Source of the DNA: Rhizobium sp. Q54
GTDB taxonomy: Bacteria; Pseudomonadota; Alphaproteobacteria; SMXS01
Length of the DNA stretch: 11,386 bases
Assembly (NCBI GenBank): GCA_945872035.1
Contig: CAMBYA010000043.1
Location: forward strand, 1-11,386
Direction of reading: 5' to 3'
The translations under genes were made by a program, and so were the position numbers. The stretch's first letter is position 1, and every line of letters starts with the position of its first letter. Below, piece by piece: positions 1 through 5,694 of the stretch. The notes beneath the pieces were generated by a model. The model did not search any database, was not told the origin of the DNA, and saw only the letters and a list, made by a program, of their open reading frames with translations.

Positions 1-1
1 G

Positions 2-124
2 GAGAAGTCGGGCGGCCGCTACACGGTGCCGCAGATTTTCATCAACGGCCGGCATGTGGGCGGCTGCGACGACCTGCATGAACTCGACGCGCGCGGCGAG
101 CTCGACAAGTTGCTAGCCGCCTGA
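2..124 (+). CDS. grxC: Glutaredoxin 3 (GrxC), C-terminal 40 residues only
   Basis: Partial gene: the window opens inside it and only the last 40 codons and the TGA stop are present. The visible part has the two glutaredoxin signatures that bind glutathione: TVPQIFIN, with the cis-proline that follows the TVP turn (residues 8-15 of the fragment), and GGCDDL (residues 20-25). A short helical tail rich in Leu, Asp and Ala follows. The redox-active CxxC motif would lie upstream of the window and cannot be checked. Glutaredoxins are cytosolic thiol oxidoreductases that use glutathione to reduce disulfides and mixed disulfides. The stop overlaps the next gene's start by one base (TGATG), so the two are probably translationally coupled. 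The family is secure from these motifs. The grxC/Grx3 subtype is inferred from the motifs and from the neighbouring Nit1-like gene. Confidence 0.87.
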   Translation, partial: EKSGGRYTVPQIFINGRHVGGCDDLHELDARGELDKLLAA

Positions 125-951
125 TGGGCGCGCCGTTCAATCTCGCCCTGGTGCAGACCAATTCGGGCAATCAGGTCGCTCCGAACGTCGCGATCGTCAG
201 CGAGATGATTCGCGAAGCCCGGCGCGGCGGCGCGGACCTGGTGATGCTGCCGGAGACGGTCTCGCTGATGGAGACCCGCTCCAACCTGATCTTCGAGCAG
301 GTCAGGCCGCAGGACGAGGATGAAGCCTTGAAGACTTTCAGGGCCTTGGCCAACGAACTTGACATCTGGCTTCATACGGGGTCGCTGCCGATCAGGCTGT
401 CTGACACCAAGATCGCCAACCGGTCGTTCCTGATCGATCCGTCGGGCACCATCAAGGCGACCTACGACAAGATCCACATGTTCGACGTGGACCTGCCGGG
501 CGGCGAGACTTACCGGGAATCGAAGAACTACCAGCCAGGCGAGCGCGCCGTGCTGGCCGGTCTGCCCTGGGGCAAGCTGGGCCTGACCATCTGCTACGAC
601 CTGCGCTTCCCGCACCTGTACCGGGCGCTGGCCAAGGCGGGCGCCGACTTCATCTGCGTGCCGGCGGCCTTCACCCGGGTGACCGGCCAGGCGCACTGGC
701 ACGTGCTGCTGCGCGCCCGCGCCATCGAGACCGGCTGCTTCGTATTCGCCGCCGCCCAGACCGGCACCCACCAGAACGGCCGCCAGACTTTCGGTCACTC
801 GCTGATCATCGACCCGTGGGGCGAGATCATCGCCGACGGCGGCGAGCAGGTCGGCATCGTCACCGCCCGCATCGACACGGCAAAGGTCGCCGAGGCGCGC
901 GGCCGGGTGCCGTCGCTGGGCCACGACCGGGATTACACGCCGGTTTCGTGA
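124..951 (+). CDS. Nit1-type carbon-nitrogen hydrolase, probable deaminated-glutathione amidase
   Basis: A 275-residue cytosolic amidase of the nitrilase superfamily, full length for the family. The Glu-Lys-Cys catalytic triad is visible: E44 in MLPET, K116 in YDKIHMFD and C157 in [13 protein letters not shown]. The stretch after the cysteine ([20 protein letters not shown], then [15 protein letters not shown] and [12 protein letters not shown]) closely resembles eukaryotic NIT1. NIT1 is known to hydrolyse deaminated glutathione, a side product of transaminases acting on glutathione, to alpha-ketoglutarate and Cys-Gly. The start ATG overlaps the grxC stop by one base, and no strong ribosome-binding site precedes it, which suggests coupled translation. 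Pairing with a glutaredoxin supports a glutathione-repair role, but the exact substrate is an inference. Another omega-amidase-like specificity remains possible. Confidence 0.87.
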   Translation: MGAPFNLALVQTNSGNQVAPNVAIVSEMIREARRGGADLVMLPETVSLMETRSNLIFEQVRPQDEDEALKTFRALANELDIWLHTGSLPIRLSDTKIANRSFLIDPSGTIKATYDKIHMFDVDLPGGETYRESKNYQPGERAVLAGLPWGKLGLTICYDLRFPHLYRALAKAGADFICVPAAFTRVTGQAHWHVLLRARAIETGCFVFAAAQTGTHQNGRQTFGHSLIIDPWGEIIADGGEQVGIVTARIDTAKVAEARGRVPSLGHDRDYTPVS

Positions 952-962
952 TATGCTCTTCC

Positions 963-970
963 GGAGGAGA
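963..970 (+). promoter_or_regulatory. Ribosome-binding site that fixes the antitoxin start
   Basis: GGAGGAGA is a near-perfect anti-16S match ending 7 bases before the ATG at 978. It supports that ATG over the in-frame upstream GTG at 948, which overlaps the end of the amidase gene. It is one of the strongest ribosome-binding sites in the window. Most neighbouring housekeeping genes lack such a clear one, which fits strong, separate translation of the antitoxin. Confidence 0.65.
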
Positions 971-977
971 TGAGGGC

Positions 978-1211
978 ATGAATGCGAAAGTGAAAGCCTA
1001 CGTCGAGGCCAAGGTGCGGTCGGGCGAGTATCCGTCCGATGAAGCTGTCTATAAGGCCGCTATCGAGGCTCTGCAGCGCGAAGAGGCAGCGCTGGAGGAA
1101 CTTCGTCGTGAGATCGATGTCGGAATCGCTGATGCCGACGCTGGCCGGTTCTCTGAGCTGAATGCCATCGAGATCGGCGAAATAGCAAAGCGCGAGATGC
1201 AGAAACGGTGA
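978..1211 (+). CDS. ParD-like type II antitoxin, short form
   Basis: A 77-residue acidic protein, the probable antitoxin to the downstream ParE-like toxin. The N-terminal half (VKAYVEAKVRSGEYPSDEAV, then YKAAIEALQREE) matches the helix-turn-helix part of ParD-family ribbon-helix-helix antitoxins (compare 'V.SGRY.SASEVVREALR.LE'). The rest (ALEELRREIDVGIADADAGR and onward) resembles the extended ParD tail that wraps around the toxin. ParD proteins usually start with a short beta strand (MxVSLTPEL-like) that makes the DNA-binding ribbon. Here only MNAK precedes the first helix, so the strand looks missing or degenerate. The start is set by the strong site at 963-970; the upstream in-frame GTG at 948 would add [10 protein letters not shown], which is not strand-like either. 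An extended -10-like TGATATGCT lies at 949-957 but has no good -35. The gene overlaps the toxin by four bases. Family is likely; DNA binding is uncertain. Confidence 0.78.
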   Translation: MNAKVKAYVEAKVRSGEYPSDEAVYKAAIEALQREEAALEELRREIDVGIADADAGRFSELNAIEIGEIAKREMQKR

Positions 1212-1507
1212 GTTGGGCGTATCGCCTCACAGCTGCTGCCGAGGCCGACCTCCTGCAAATTTACCAATACACTGCCGAGCGGTGGGGTGTATCCCAAGCC
1301 GACATATATCAGCGCGATCTCCACCGGCATCTGTCCAATACTGCGGAAAATCCTTCGATCGGAGTAGCGCAGGCCCACGTCAGACGGAACGTGAGAAAGT
1401 ACCAGGCCGAAAGCCATGTCATCTACTACCGGCCGAAGCGTGAGCAAGTTGAAGTCCTGCGTGTCCTTCACACCCGCCAGGATGCCAGCCGCGCGTTCCG
1501 CAGGTAG
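1208..1507 (+). CDS. ParE/RelE-superfamily toxin
   Basis: A 99-residue basic protein, the toxin of a type II toxin-antitoxin pair, starting at a GTG inside the GTGA overlap with the antitoxin stop. Family features run in order: the N-terminal strand and helix YRLTAAAEADLLQIYQYTAE with RWG (residues 5-27); the middle strand region around RRNVRKYQAESHVIYYRPKR (59-78); and the closing VEVLRVLHTRQD (81-92), typical of ParE proteins. ParE toxins classically poison DNA gyrase, while RelE relatives cleave mRNA on the ribosome. The overall pattern favours ParE, but the target cannot be settled from sequence. By hand count positions 1201-1500 are about 58% GC (175/300), against 43/60 for one sampled line of the amidase gene, which suggests recent acquisition. 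The stop at 1505-1507 directly abuts the stop of the convergent methyltransferase gene. Confidence 0.87.
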   Translation: MSWAYRLTAAAEADLLQIYQYTAERWGVSQADIYQRDLHRHLSNTAENPSIGVAQAHVRRNVRKYQAESHVIYYRPKREQVEVLRVLHTRQDASRAFRR

Positions 1508-2038
1508 TTAACCCGGCTTCACCGCGCAGATGTGCTGGATGATCCCGGGTTTGTGGGTTTCGGTGTAGGCGTGCTCGAAGCCGATCACCTGCCAGTCGCC
1601 GAACCAGTCCATCAATTCGTTCTCGCGCAGCAGGAAGTCCGGGTTGCTGGGCTTGCCGTATTGTTCGTTGCCGATCGCGAAGGTCTCGTAGATCAGCACG
1701 CCGCCCGGCGCGACCGCGTCGCGGATGCGCGGGAACAGCAGCCGCCACAGATAGTTGGTCACGATCACGCCGCCGAACCGGGCATTGCCCAGCGGCCAGG
1801 GACCGTTCTCCAGGTCCGCCTCCAGCACCGCCAGTCCCGGATGACCGGACAGGTCGTCGAGGCCCGAGATGTTGAGGTCCACTGCCATCACCCTGTAGCC
1901 GCGCTCCAGCAGGAACCGGGTATGCCGGCCTGGCCCACAGGCGAGGTCGAGCACGTCGGCGCCCGGCGCGATGCGCGCGGCGTGTTCGACGACCCAGGGA
2001 CTGGGGCTGGTCGGCTTATGGTGATTCCCGGTGCTCAT
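1508..2038 (-). CDS. Small class I SAM-dependent methyltransferase (TehB-like), substrate unknown
   Basis: A 176-residue cytosolic protein with the SAM-binding Rossmann signature VLDLACGPGRHT (residues 29-40), the acidic residue ending strand 2 (D54 in VMAVDLN), the strand 4 region FGGVIVTNYLWRLL and a PGGVLIYETF post-motif. The following NEQYGKPSNPDFLLRENEL is characteristic of a compact TehB/thiopurine-methyltransferase-like group common in proteobacteria; its substrate is not known to me. I chose the ATG at 2038 because homologues of this type begin shortly before the SPWV helix. A GTG at 2095 would add 19 residues (MSSMICCRSARQAGSDWPV) with no recognisable family character. No clear ribosome-binding site precedes either start. 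Its base composition looks host-like, unlike the adjacent toxin-antitoxin pair. The gene faces the toxin gene with no gap, and no terminator lies between them. Confidence 0.82.
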   Translation of the reverse strand: MSTGNHHKPTSPSPWVVEHAARIAPGADVLDLACGPGRHTRFLLERGYRVMAVDLNISGLDDLSGHPGLAVLEADLENGPWPLGNARFGGVIVTNYLWRLLFPRIRDAVAPGGVLIYETFAIGNEQYGKPSNPDFLLRENELMDWFGDWQVIGFEHAYTETHKPGIIQHICAVKPG

Positions 2039-2101
2039 GACGGGCCAATCACTACCGGCTTGCCGGGCCGACCTGCAACAAATCATTGAACTCACGCGTT
2101 T

Positions 2102-2120
2102 TCACCAACATGTTGGGTGA
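2102..2120. promoter_or_regulatory. Palindrome in the divergent methyltransferase/DUF1178 intergenic region
   Basis: The core CCAACATGTTGG (2105-2116) is a perfect 12-bp palindrome. It is flanked by TCA on the left and TGA on the right, the right flank displaced by a single extra G. It lies in the only 106 bases separating the divergent methyltransferase and DUF1178 starts, which is where a dimeric regulator controlling one or both genes would bind. I cannot assign it to a known regulator, and no good -35/-10 pair stands out beside it. Operator function is inference; the symmetry is seen directly. Confidence 0.3.
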
Positions 2121-2144
2121 GAACGACGAGCCTGACGAAGACCG

Positions 2145-2567
2145 ATGATCAAGTACGAACTCAAATGCCGCGGATGCGACCACCAGTTCGAGGGATGGTT
2201 CGCCGACAGCGCCGCCTATGACGACCAGGCCGATGCCGGCGTCATCATGTGCCCGCTATGTTCCAGCGCCGACGTCGGCAAGGCGATCATGGCGCCGAAC
2301 ATCGCCATTCGCCGCGATTCCGGTCCCCTCGACAAGGCGCAGATGGCCGCCGAGGTCCGCCGCATGCTGATGGAGATCCGCCGCAAGGTGGAGGACAATT
2401 GCGATTATGTGGGCGCCGAGTTCGCCGACGAGGCGCGCAAGATCCACTATGGCGAGGCCGACGACCGCGGCATCTACGGCGAAGCGACCCCCGACGAGGC
2501 CGAGGAATTGAAGGACGAGGGAATCGACGTGGTCGCCATCCCGTGGCTGCCCCGCAGCGACGCCTAG
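2145..2567 (+). CDS. DUF1178 family zinc-ribbon-like protein
   Basis: A 140-residue protein of the DUF1178 family, which is widespread in alpha- and betaproteobacteria and has no established function. It starts with the usual MIKYELKCRGCDHQFEGWF. C8/C11 and C36/C39 (MCPLC) form two CxxC knuckles expected to bind one zinc. The typical KAIMAPNIA segment follows, then a charged helical region (VRRMLMEIRRKVEDN) and a conserved-looking C-terminal part (EARKIHYGEADDRGIYGEAT) ending in PWLPRSDA. Length is normal for the family. A weak GAAG at 2137-2140 precedes the ATG. The TAG stop overlaps the ubiG stop on the opposite strand in a shared CTAG. Family assignment is firm; function is unknown. Confidence 0.88.
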   Translation: MIKYELKCRGCDHQFEGWFADSAAYDDQADAGVIMCPLCSSADVGKAIMAPNIAIRRDSGPLDKAQMAAEVRRMLMEIRRKVEDNCDYVGAEFADEARKIHYGEADDRGIYGEATPDEAEELKDEGIDVVAIPWLPRSDA

Positions 2568-3313
2568 CTCGCCGGCTTGACCGCCACCACCATGTAGTTC
2601 ACGCCCGTATCGCCGGTCAGGACCCACTCGTCCTTGAGCGGCTTGTAGCTGACGCCCTGTAGCGCGGTGACCGACAGGCCGGCGCGGCGGATCGAGCGGG
2701 ACAGCTCGGCCGGCGTCAGGAACTTCTTCCAGTCGTGGGTGCCGCGCGGCAGCCAGCGCAGCACGTATTCGGCGCCGATCTTGGCCATGGCCAGACTCTT
2801 CAGCGTGCGGTTCAGGGTGGCGCAGATCATCAAGCCGCCGGGCTTCAGCAAGGTCCCGGAAGCGGCGAGGAAGCCGTCCACGTCGGCGACATGCTCGACT
2901 ACCTCGAGATTCATCACCAGGTCGAAGCGGGCGCCGGACGCGGCCAGATCCTCGGCCGTCATCGCCCGGTAGTCGATGTCGAGGCCGCTCTGGGCGGCGT
3001 GGACGCGGGCGGTGCCGATGTTCTTGGGCGACGGATCGATGCCGGTGACGGCGGCGCCCATGCGGGCCAGCGGTTCGCTGATCAGCCCGCCGCCGCAGCC
3101 GATGTCGACCACGGCGAGGCCGTCGAGCGGCCGGAGGGTCGCAGGGTCGCGCGCCCAATGTGCGACCGCCCGGTCGCGGACGAAGCTCAGCCTGGCCGGG
3201 TTGAACCGGTGCAGCGGCTTGAACGGGCCGGCCGTGTCCCACCAGGATTCTGCCATCGCCTCGAAGCGGGCGACCTCCTCGGCGTCGATGCTGGATAGAT
3301 TGCTGTCGGCCAA
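2564..3313 (-). CDS. ubiG: Ubiquinone biosynthesis O-methyltransferase UbiG
   Basis: UbiG catalyses both O-methylations in ubiquinone biosynthesis using SAM. This 249-residue form is standard length. Family features: N-terminal EEVARFEAMAESWWDTAGPF and KPLHRFNPARL; SAM motif VVDIGCGGGLISEPLARMG; acidic strand end GIDPSPKN; MNLEVVEHV, diagnostic for the UbiG/UbiE/COQ3 class; then NRTLKSLAMAKIGAEYVLRW and LPRGTHDWKKFLTPAEL. The last two segments are specific to UbiG/COQ3. I chose the TTG at 3311-3313 as start: it gives the usual N-terminus (ADSNLSSIDAEEVARF) and has a GGGAGG site 8 bases upstream. An ATG at 3421 would add 36 unconserved residues and run into the divergent lysC promoter region. 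The stop shares CTAG with DUF1178, so the two genes end on the same four bases with no terminator between. Confidence 0.95.
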   Translation of the reverse strand: MADSNLSSIDAEEVARFEAMAESWWDTAGPFKPLHRFNPARLSFVRDRAVAHWARDPATLRPLDGLAVVDIGCGGGLISEPLARMGAAVTGIDPSPKNIGTARVHAAQSGLDIDYRAMTAEDLAASGARFDLVMNLEVVEHVADVDGFLAASGTLLKPGGLMICATLNRTLKSLAMAKIGAEYVLRWLPRGTHDWKKFLTPAELSRSIRRAGLSVTALQGVSYKPLKDEWVLTGDTGVNYMVVAVKPAS

Positions 3314-3321
3314 GGATTCCG

Positions 3322-3327
3322 CCTCCC
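3322..3327 (-). promoter_or_regulatory. Ribosome-binding site deciding the TTG start of ubiG
   Basis: On the minus strand this reads GGGAGG, separated by 8 bases (CGGAATCC) from the TTG at 3313-3311. The spacing and match are what a real start would show, and no comparable site precedes the upstream in-frame ATG at 3421. Confidence 0.65.
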
Positions 3328-3356
3328 TGCGCTGCTTGCGCTGCCGTTGGTGACCG

Positions 3357-3402
3357 AGTATGTAAGGGCCGCTTTTGTGAGGGCAAGCGACATTCCTGTA
3401 AA
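3357..3402. promoter_or_regulatory. Candidate divergent promoters for ubiG and lysC
   Basis: The 137 bases between the ubiG TTG and the lysC ATG hold two weak sigma70-like candidates. For lysC (+): TTGTGA at 3375-3380, 16 bases, TGTAAA at 3397-3402. For ubiG (-): TTGCCC (complement of 3381-3386), 18 bases, CATACT (complement of 3357-3362). They overlap, so the two genes could compete for polymerase. Both were found by eye, with at most 4 of 6 matches per box. No leader-peptide gene or obvious attenuator was seen ahead of lysC. Confidence 0.28.
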
Positions 3403-3450
3403 GCGGTACGTCGGCCCCCAAGATTAACGCACACTCTGGCGCGGGGAACG

Positions 3451-4671
3451 ATGGCGCGGATCGTCAAGAAATTCGGTGGAACGTCGGTGGCGGATCTTGA
3501 CCGGATCCGTAACGTGGCGACCAAGGTCAAGCGCGCGGTGGACGCCGGTGACCAGGTTGTGGTCGTGGTGTCGGCCATGTCGGGTGTGACCAACCAGCTG
3601 GTGGCGTGGGTATCGGAATCCTCCAAGCTCTACGACGCCCGTGAATACGACTCCGTCGTGGCGACCGGCGAGCAGGTGACCAGCGGCCTGCTGGCGCTGA
3701 CCCTGCAGAACATGGGCGTCGACGCCCGCTCGTGGCTGGGTTGGCAGGTGCCGGTCAGGACCACCTCGGCGCACGGTTCCGCCCGTATCCTCGATATCGA
3801 TACCACGGAGCTGGAAAAGCGCCTCGAAGCCGGCCAGGTCGCCGTCATCGCCGGTTTCCAGGGCCTGGCCGAGGACGGCCGTGTCACGACCCTGGGCCGC
3901 GGCGGTTCGGACACCACGGCGGTGGCGTTCGCGGCGGCGCTGAAGGCGGACCGCTGCGACATCTACACCGACGTGGACGGTGTCTACACCACCGATCCCC
4001 GCATCGTTGCGAAGGCCCGCAAGCTCGATAAAATCACTTACGAAGAAATGCTGGAGATGGCCTCGCTGGGCGCCAAGGTCTTGCAGACCCGCTCGGTCGA
4101 GCTCGCCATGCGTTACAAGGTGCCGGTGCATGTATGCTCCAGCTTTTCGGATGAACCCGGCACGATGGTTGTCGACGAGGATCAGATCGTGGAACAAGCA
4201 GATATCAGCGGCATTGCCTACACCAGCGACGAAGCGAAGATCACCGTGCAGGGCGTGGCCGACCGGCCCGGCGTGTCGGCGTCGATCTTCGGTCCGCTGG
4301 CGGAAGCAAGCATCAACGTCGACATGATCGTCCAGAACGTGGCGGCCGACGGCCAGACCACCGACCTGACCTTCACGGTGCCGCGCGCCGACCTGGCGCG
4401 TTCGGTCAAGGTCATCGAGGATCTGAAGGACCAGCTCGGCTACGCGGCGGTCAGCACCGACAGTGACGTCGTGAAGGTGTCGGTCATCGGCGTCGGCATG
4501 CGCAGCCATGCAGGCATCGCCAGCCGCATGTTCGCGGCGCTCGCGAAAGAGGGCATCAACATCCAGGTGATCTCCACCTCGGAGATCAAGATCAGCGTGC
4601 TGATCGCCTCGAAGTACACCGAACTGGCCCTGCGCGCGCTCCATTCCGCCTATCAGCTCGACGCGACCTGA
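3451..4671 (+). CDS. lysC: Aspartokinase with C-terminal ACT regulatory domains
   Basis: LysC phosphorylates aspartate with ATP, the committed step toward lysine, threonine, methionine and diaminopimelate. The 406-residue protein has the amino-acid kinase domain first: KFGGTSVAD (7-15), VVVSAMSGVTNQL (38-50), ATGEQVTSGL (71-80) and TLGRGGSDTTAVAFAAAL (147-164) running into DIYTDVDGVYTTDPR (170-184). Two ACT domains follow from about residue 263 (ITVQGVADRPGVSASIFGPL, and VSVIGVGMRSHAGIASRMFA at 343 onward), closing with INIQVISTSEIKISVLI. In this family the ACT domains mediate allosteric inhibition by lysine and/or threonine. It is a monofunctional aspartokinase of ordinary length. Its stop overlaps an ATG (TGATG), and the flavoprotein gene begins 4 bases after the stop, so lysC appears to head a lysC-NMO-ptsP operon. 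GGGGAA just upstream is a weak ribosome-binding site. Confidence 0.96.
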   Translation: MARIVKKFGGTSVADLDRIRNVATKVKRAVDAGDQVVVVVSAMSGVTNQLVAWVSESSKLYDAREYDSVVATGEQVTSGLLALTLQNMGVDARSWLGWQVPVRTTSAHGSARILDIDTTELEKRLEAGQVAVIAGFQGLAEDGRVTTLGRGGSDTTAVAFAAALKADRCDIYTDVDGVYTTDPRIVAKARKLDKITYEEMLEMASLGAKVLQTRSVELAMRYKVPVHVCSSFSDEPGTMVVDEDQIVEQADISGIAYTSDEAKITVQGVADRPGVSASIFGPLAEASINVDMIVQNVAADGQTTDLTFTVPRADLARSVKVIEDLKDQLGYAAVSTDSDVVKVSVIGVGMRSHAGIASRMFAALAKEGINIQVISTSEIKISVLIASKYTELALRALHSAYQLDAT

Positions 4672-4675
4672 TGGC

Positions 4676-5692
4676 ATGACCGACACGCGGGGAAGGGCAC
4701 GTCTCGACGAGTTGTGGCGCCGGGGGTGTGAATTCCTCGGCACGTCGCATGCCATTCTCGGCGGTGCGATGACGTGGGTGTCCGAGCGCCACCTCGTATC
4801 GGCCATCTCCAACGCGGGCGGCTTCGGCGTCATCGCCTGTGGTTCGATGACACCTGATCTTCTCGAGCGGGAGATACGCGAAACCCGCGCTTTGACCGGC
4901 AAGCCGTTCGGTGTGAACCTGATCACGATGCATCCGGCGCTGGAGGATCTCATCGGGATCTGCCGCCAAGAAAATGTCGGGCACGTGGTGCTTGCGGGCG
5001 GCGTCCCGCCGGGCAAGGCCATTGACGCCGTGAAGTCCTACGGCGCCAAGCTCATCTGCTTCGCCCCGGCGCTGGTGATGGCCAAGAAGCTGGTGCGCAG
5101 CGGCGTCGATGCGCTGGTCATCGAGGGCAGCGAGGCCGGCGGCCATATCGGGCCGGTCAGCACGGCCGTCCTCGCCCAGGAGATCCTGCCGCATATCCGC
5201 GACGTGCCGGTGTTCGTCGCCGGCGGCATCGGCCGCGGCGAGGCCATGGCGATGTACCTGGAAATGGGCGCCAGCGGCGTGCAGCTCGGCACCCGGTTCG
5301 TCTGCGCGACCGAGTGCGTCGCCCATCCGGCGTTCAAGAAGGCGTTCATCCGCGCCAATGCCCGTGACGCCATGCCGTCGGTCCAGCTCGACAAGCGCTT
5401 CCCGGTGATCCCGGTGCGGGCGCTGGCCAACGCGGCGACCGAGGAATTCATGGAGACGCAGCGCTCGGTCATCGAGCGCTTTCAGGCCGGCGAACTTGAC
5501 CAGCAGGCGGCCCAGCTCGAGATCGAGCATTACTGGGCGGGCGCGCTGCGCCGCGCCGTTATCGACGGCGATGTGGAGACCGGCTCGCTGATGGCGGGTC
5601 AGAGCGTCGGCATGGTCAGCGCAGAGCAGCCTACGGCCGACATCATCGCCGAACTCGTCGAGCAGGCCGCTGCCGCGCTGGCGGGCAGGTAG
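4676..5692 (+). CDS. Nitronate monooxygenase / 2-nitropropane dioxygenase family FMN protein
   Basis: A 338-residue TIM-barrel flavoprotein. Features: an N-terminal FLGTSHAILGGAMTWVSERH (20-39; compare 'HPI.QGGM.WVS'); SNAGGFGVI (45-53); GKPFGVNLI (75-83); the active-site EGSEAGGHIGP (150-160) with H157 in the position of the catalytic histidine of class I nitronate monooxygenases; and the FMN phosphate-binding VFVAGGIGRGEAMAMYLEMG (179-198) with GVQLGTRFVCATE. Known members oxidise propionate 3-nitronate and other alkyl nitronates; FabK enoyl-ACP reductases are relatives. The true substrate here is uncertain. It is tightly packed: 4 bases after lysC and 2 bases before ptsP, so it is probably cotranscribed with both. 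No strong ribosome-binding site is present, which suggests coupling to lysC translation. Family is confident; reaction is inferred. Confidence 0.86.
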   Translation: MTDTRGRARLDELWRRGCEFLGTSHAILGGAMTWVSERHLVSAISNAGGFGVIACGSMTPDLLEREIRETRALTGKPFGVNLITMHPALEDLIGICRQENVGHVVLAGGVPPGKAIDAVKSYGAKLICFAPALVMAKKLVRSGVDALVIEGSEAGGHIGPVSTAVLAQEILPHIRDVPVFVAGGIGRGEAMAMYLEMGASGVQLGTRFVCATECVAHPAFKKAFIRANARDAMPSVQLDKRFPVIPVRALANAATEEFMETQRSVIERFQAGELDQQAAQLEIEHYWAGALRRAVIDGDVETGSLMAGQSVGMVSAEQPTADIIAELVEQAAAALAGR

Positions 5693-5694
5693 TT

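Noticed and set aside
949..957. Extended -10-like TGATATGCT as a dedicated toxin-antitoxin promoter
   Set aside because: No -35 partner at 16-18 bases, and the predicted transcription start would fall on the ribosome-binding site. Too weak to annotate as a promoter.
816..977. Upstream extension of the antitoxin frame through the end of the amidase gene
   Set aside because: The translation is Arg/Gly/His-rich out-of-frame amidase sequence. The strong ribosome-binding site at 963-970 points to ATG 978.
2039..2095. N-terminal extension of the methyltransferase from GTG 2095
   Set aside because: The added 19 residues have no family character and would consume half of the divergent intergenic region. 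The ATG at 2038 gives a usual N-terminus.
3424..5022. A 532-codon minus-strand open frame opposite lysC and the start of the flavoprotein gene
   Set aside because: Antisense shadow of two well-identified genes; low-complexity His/Arg/Asp-rich translation without motifs.
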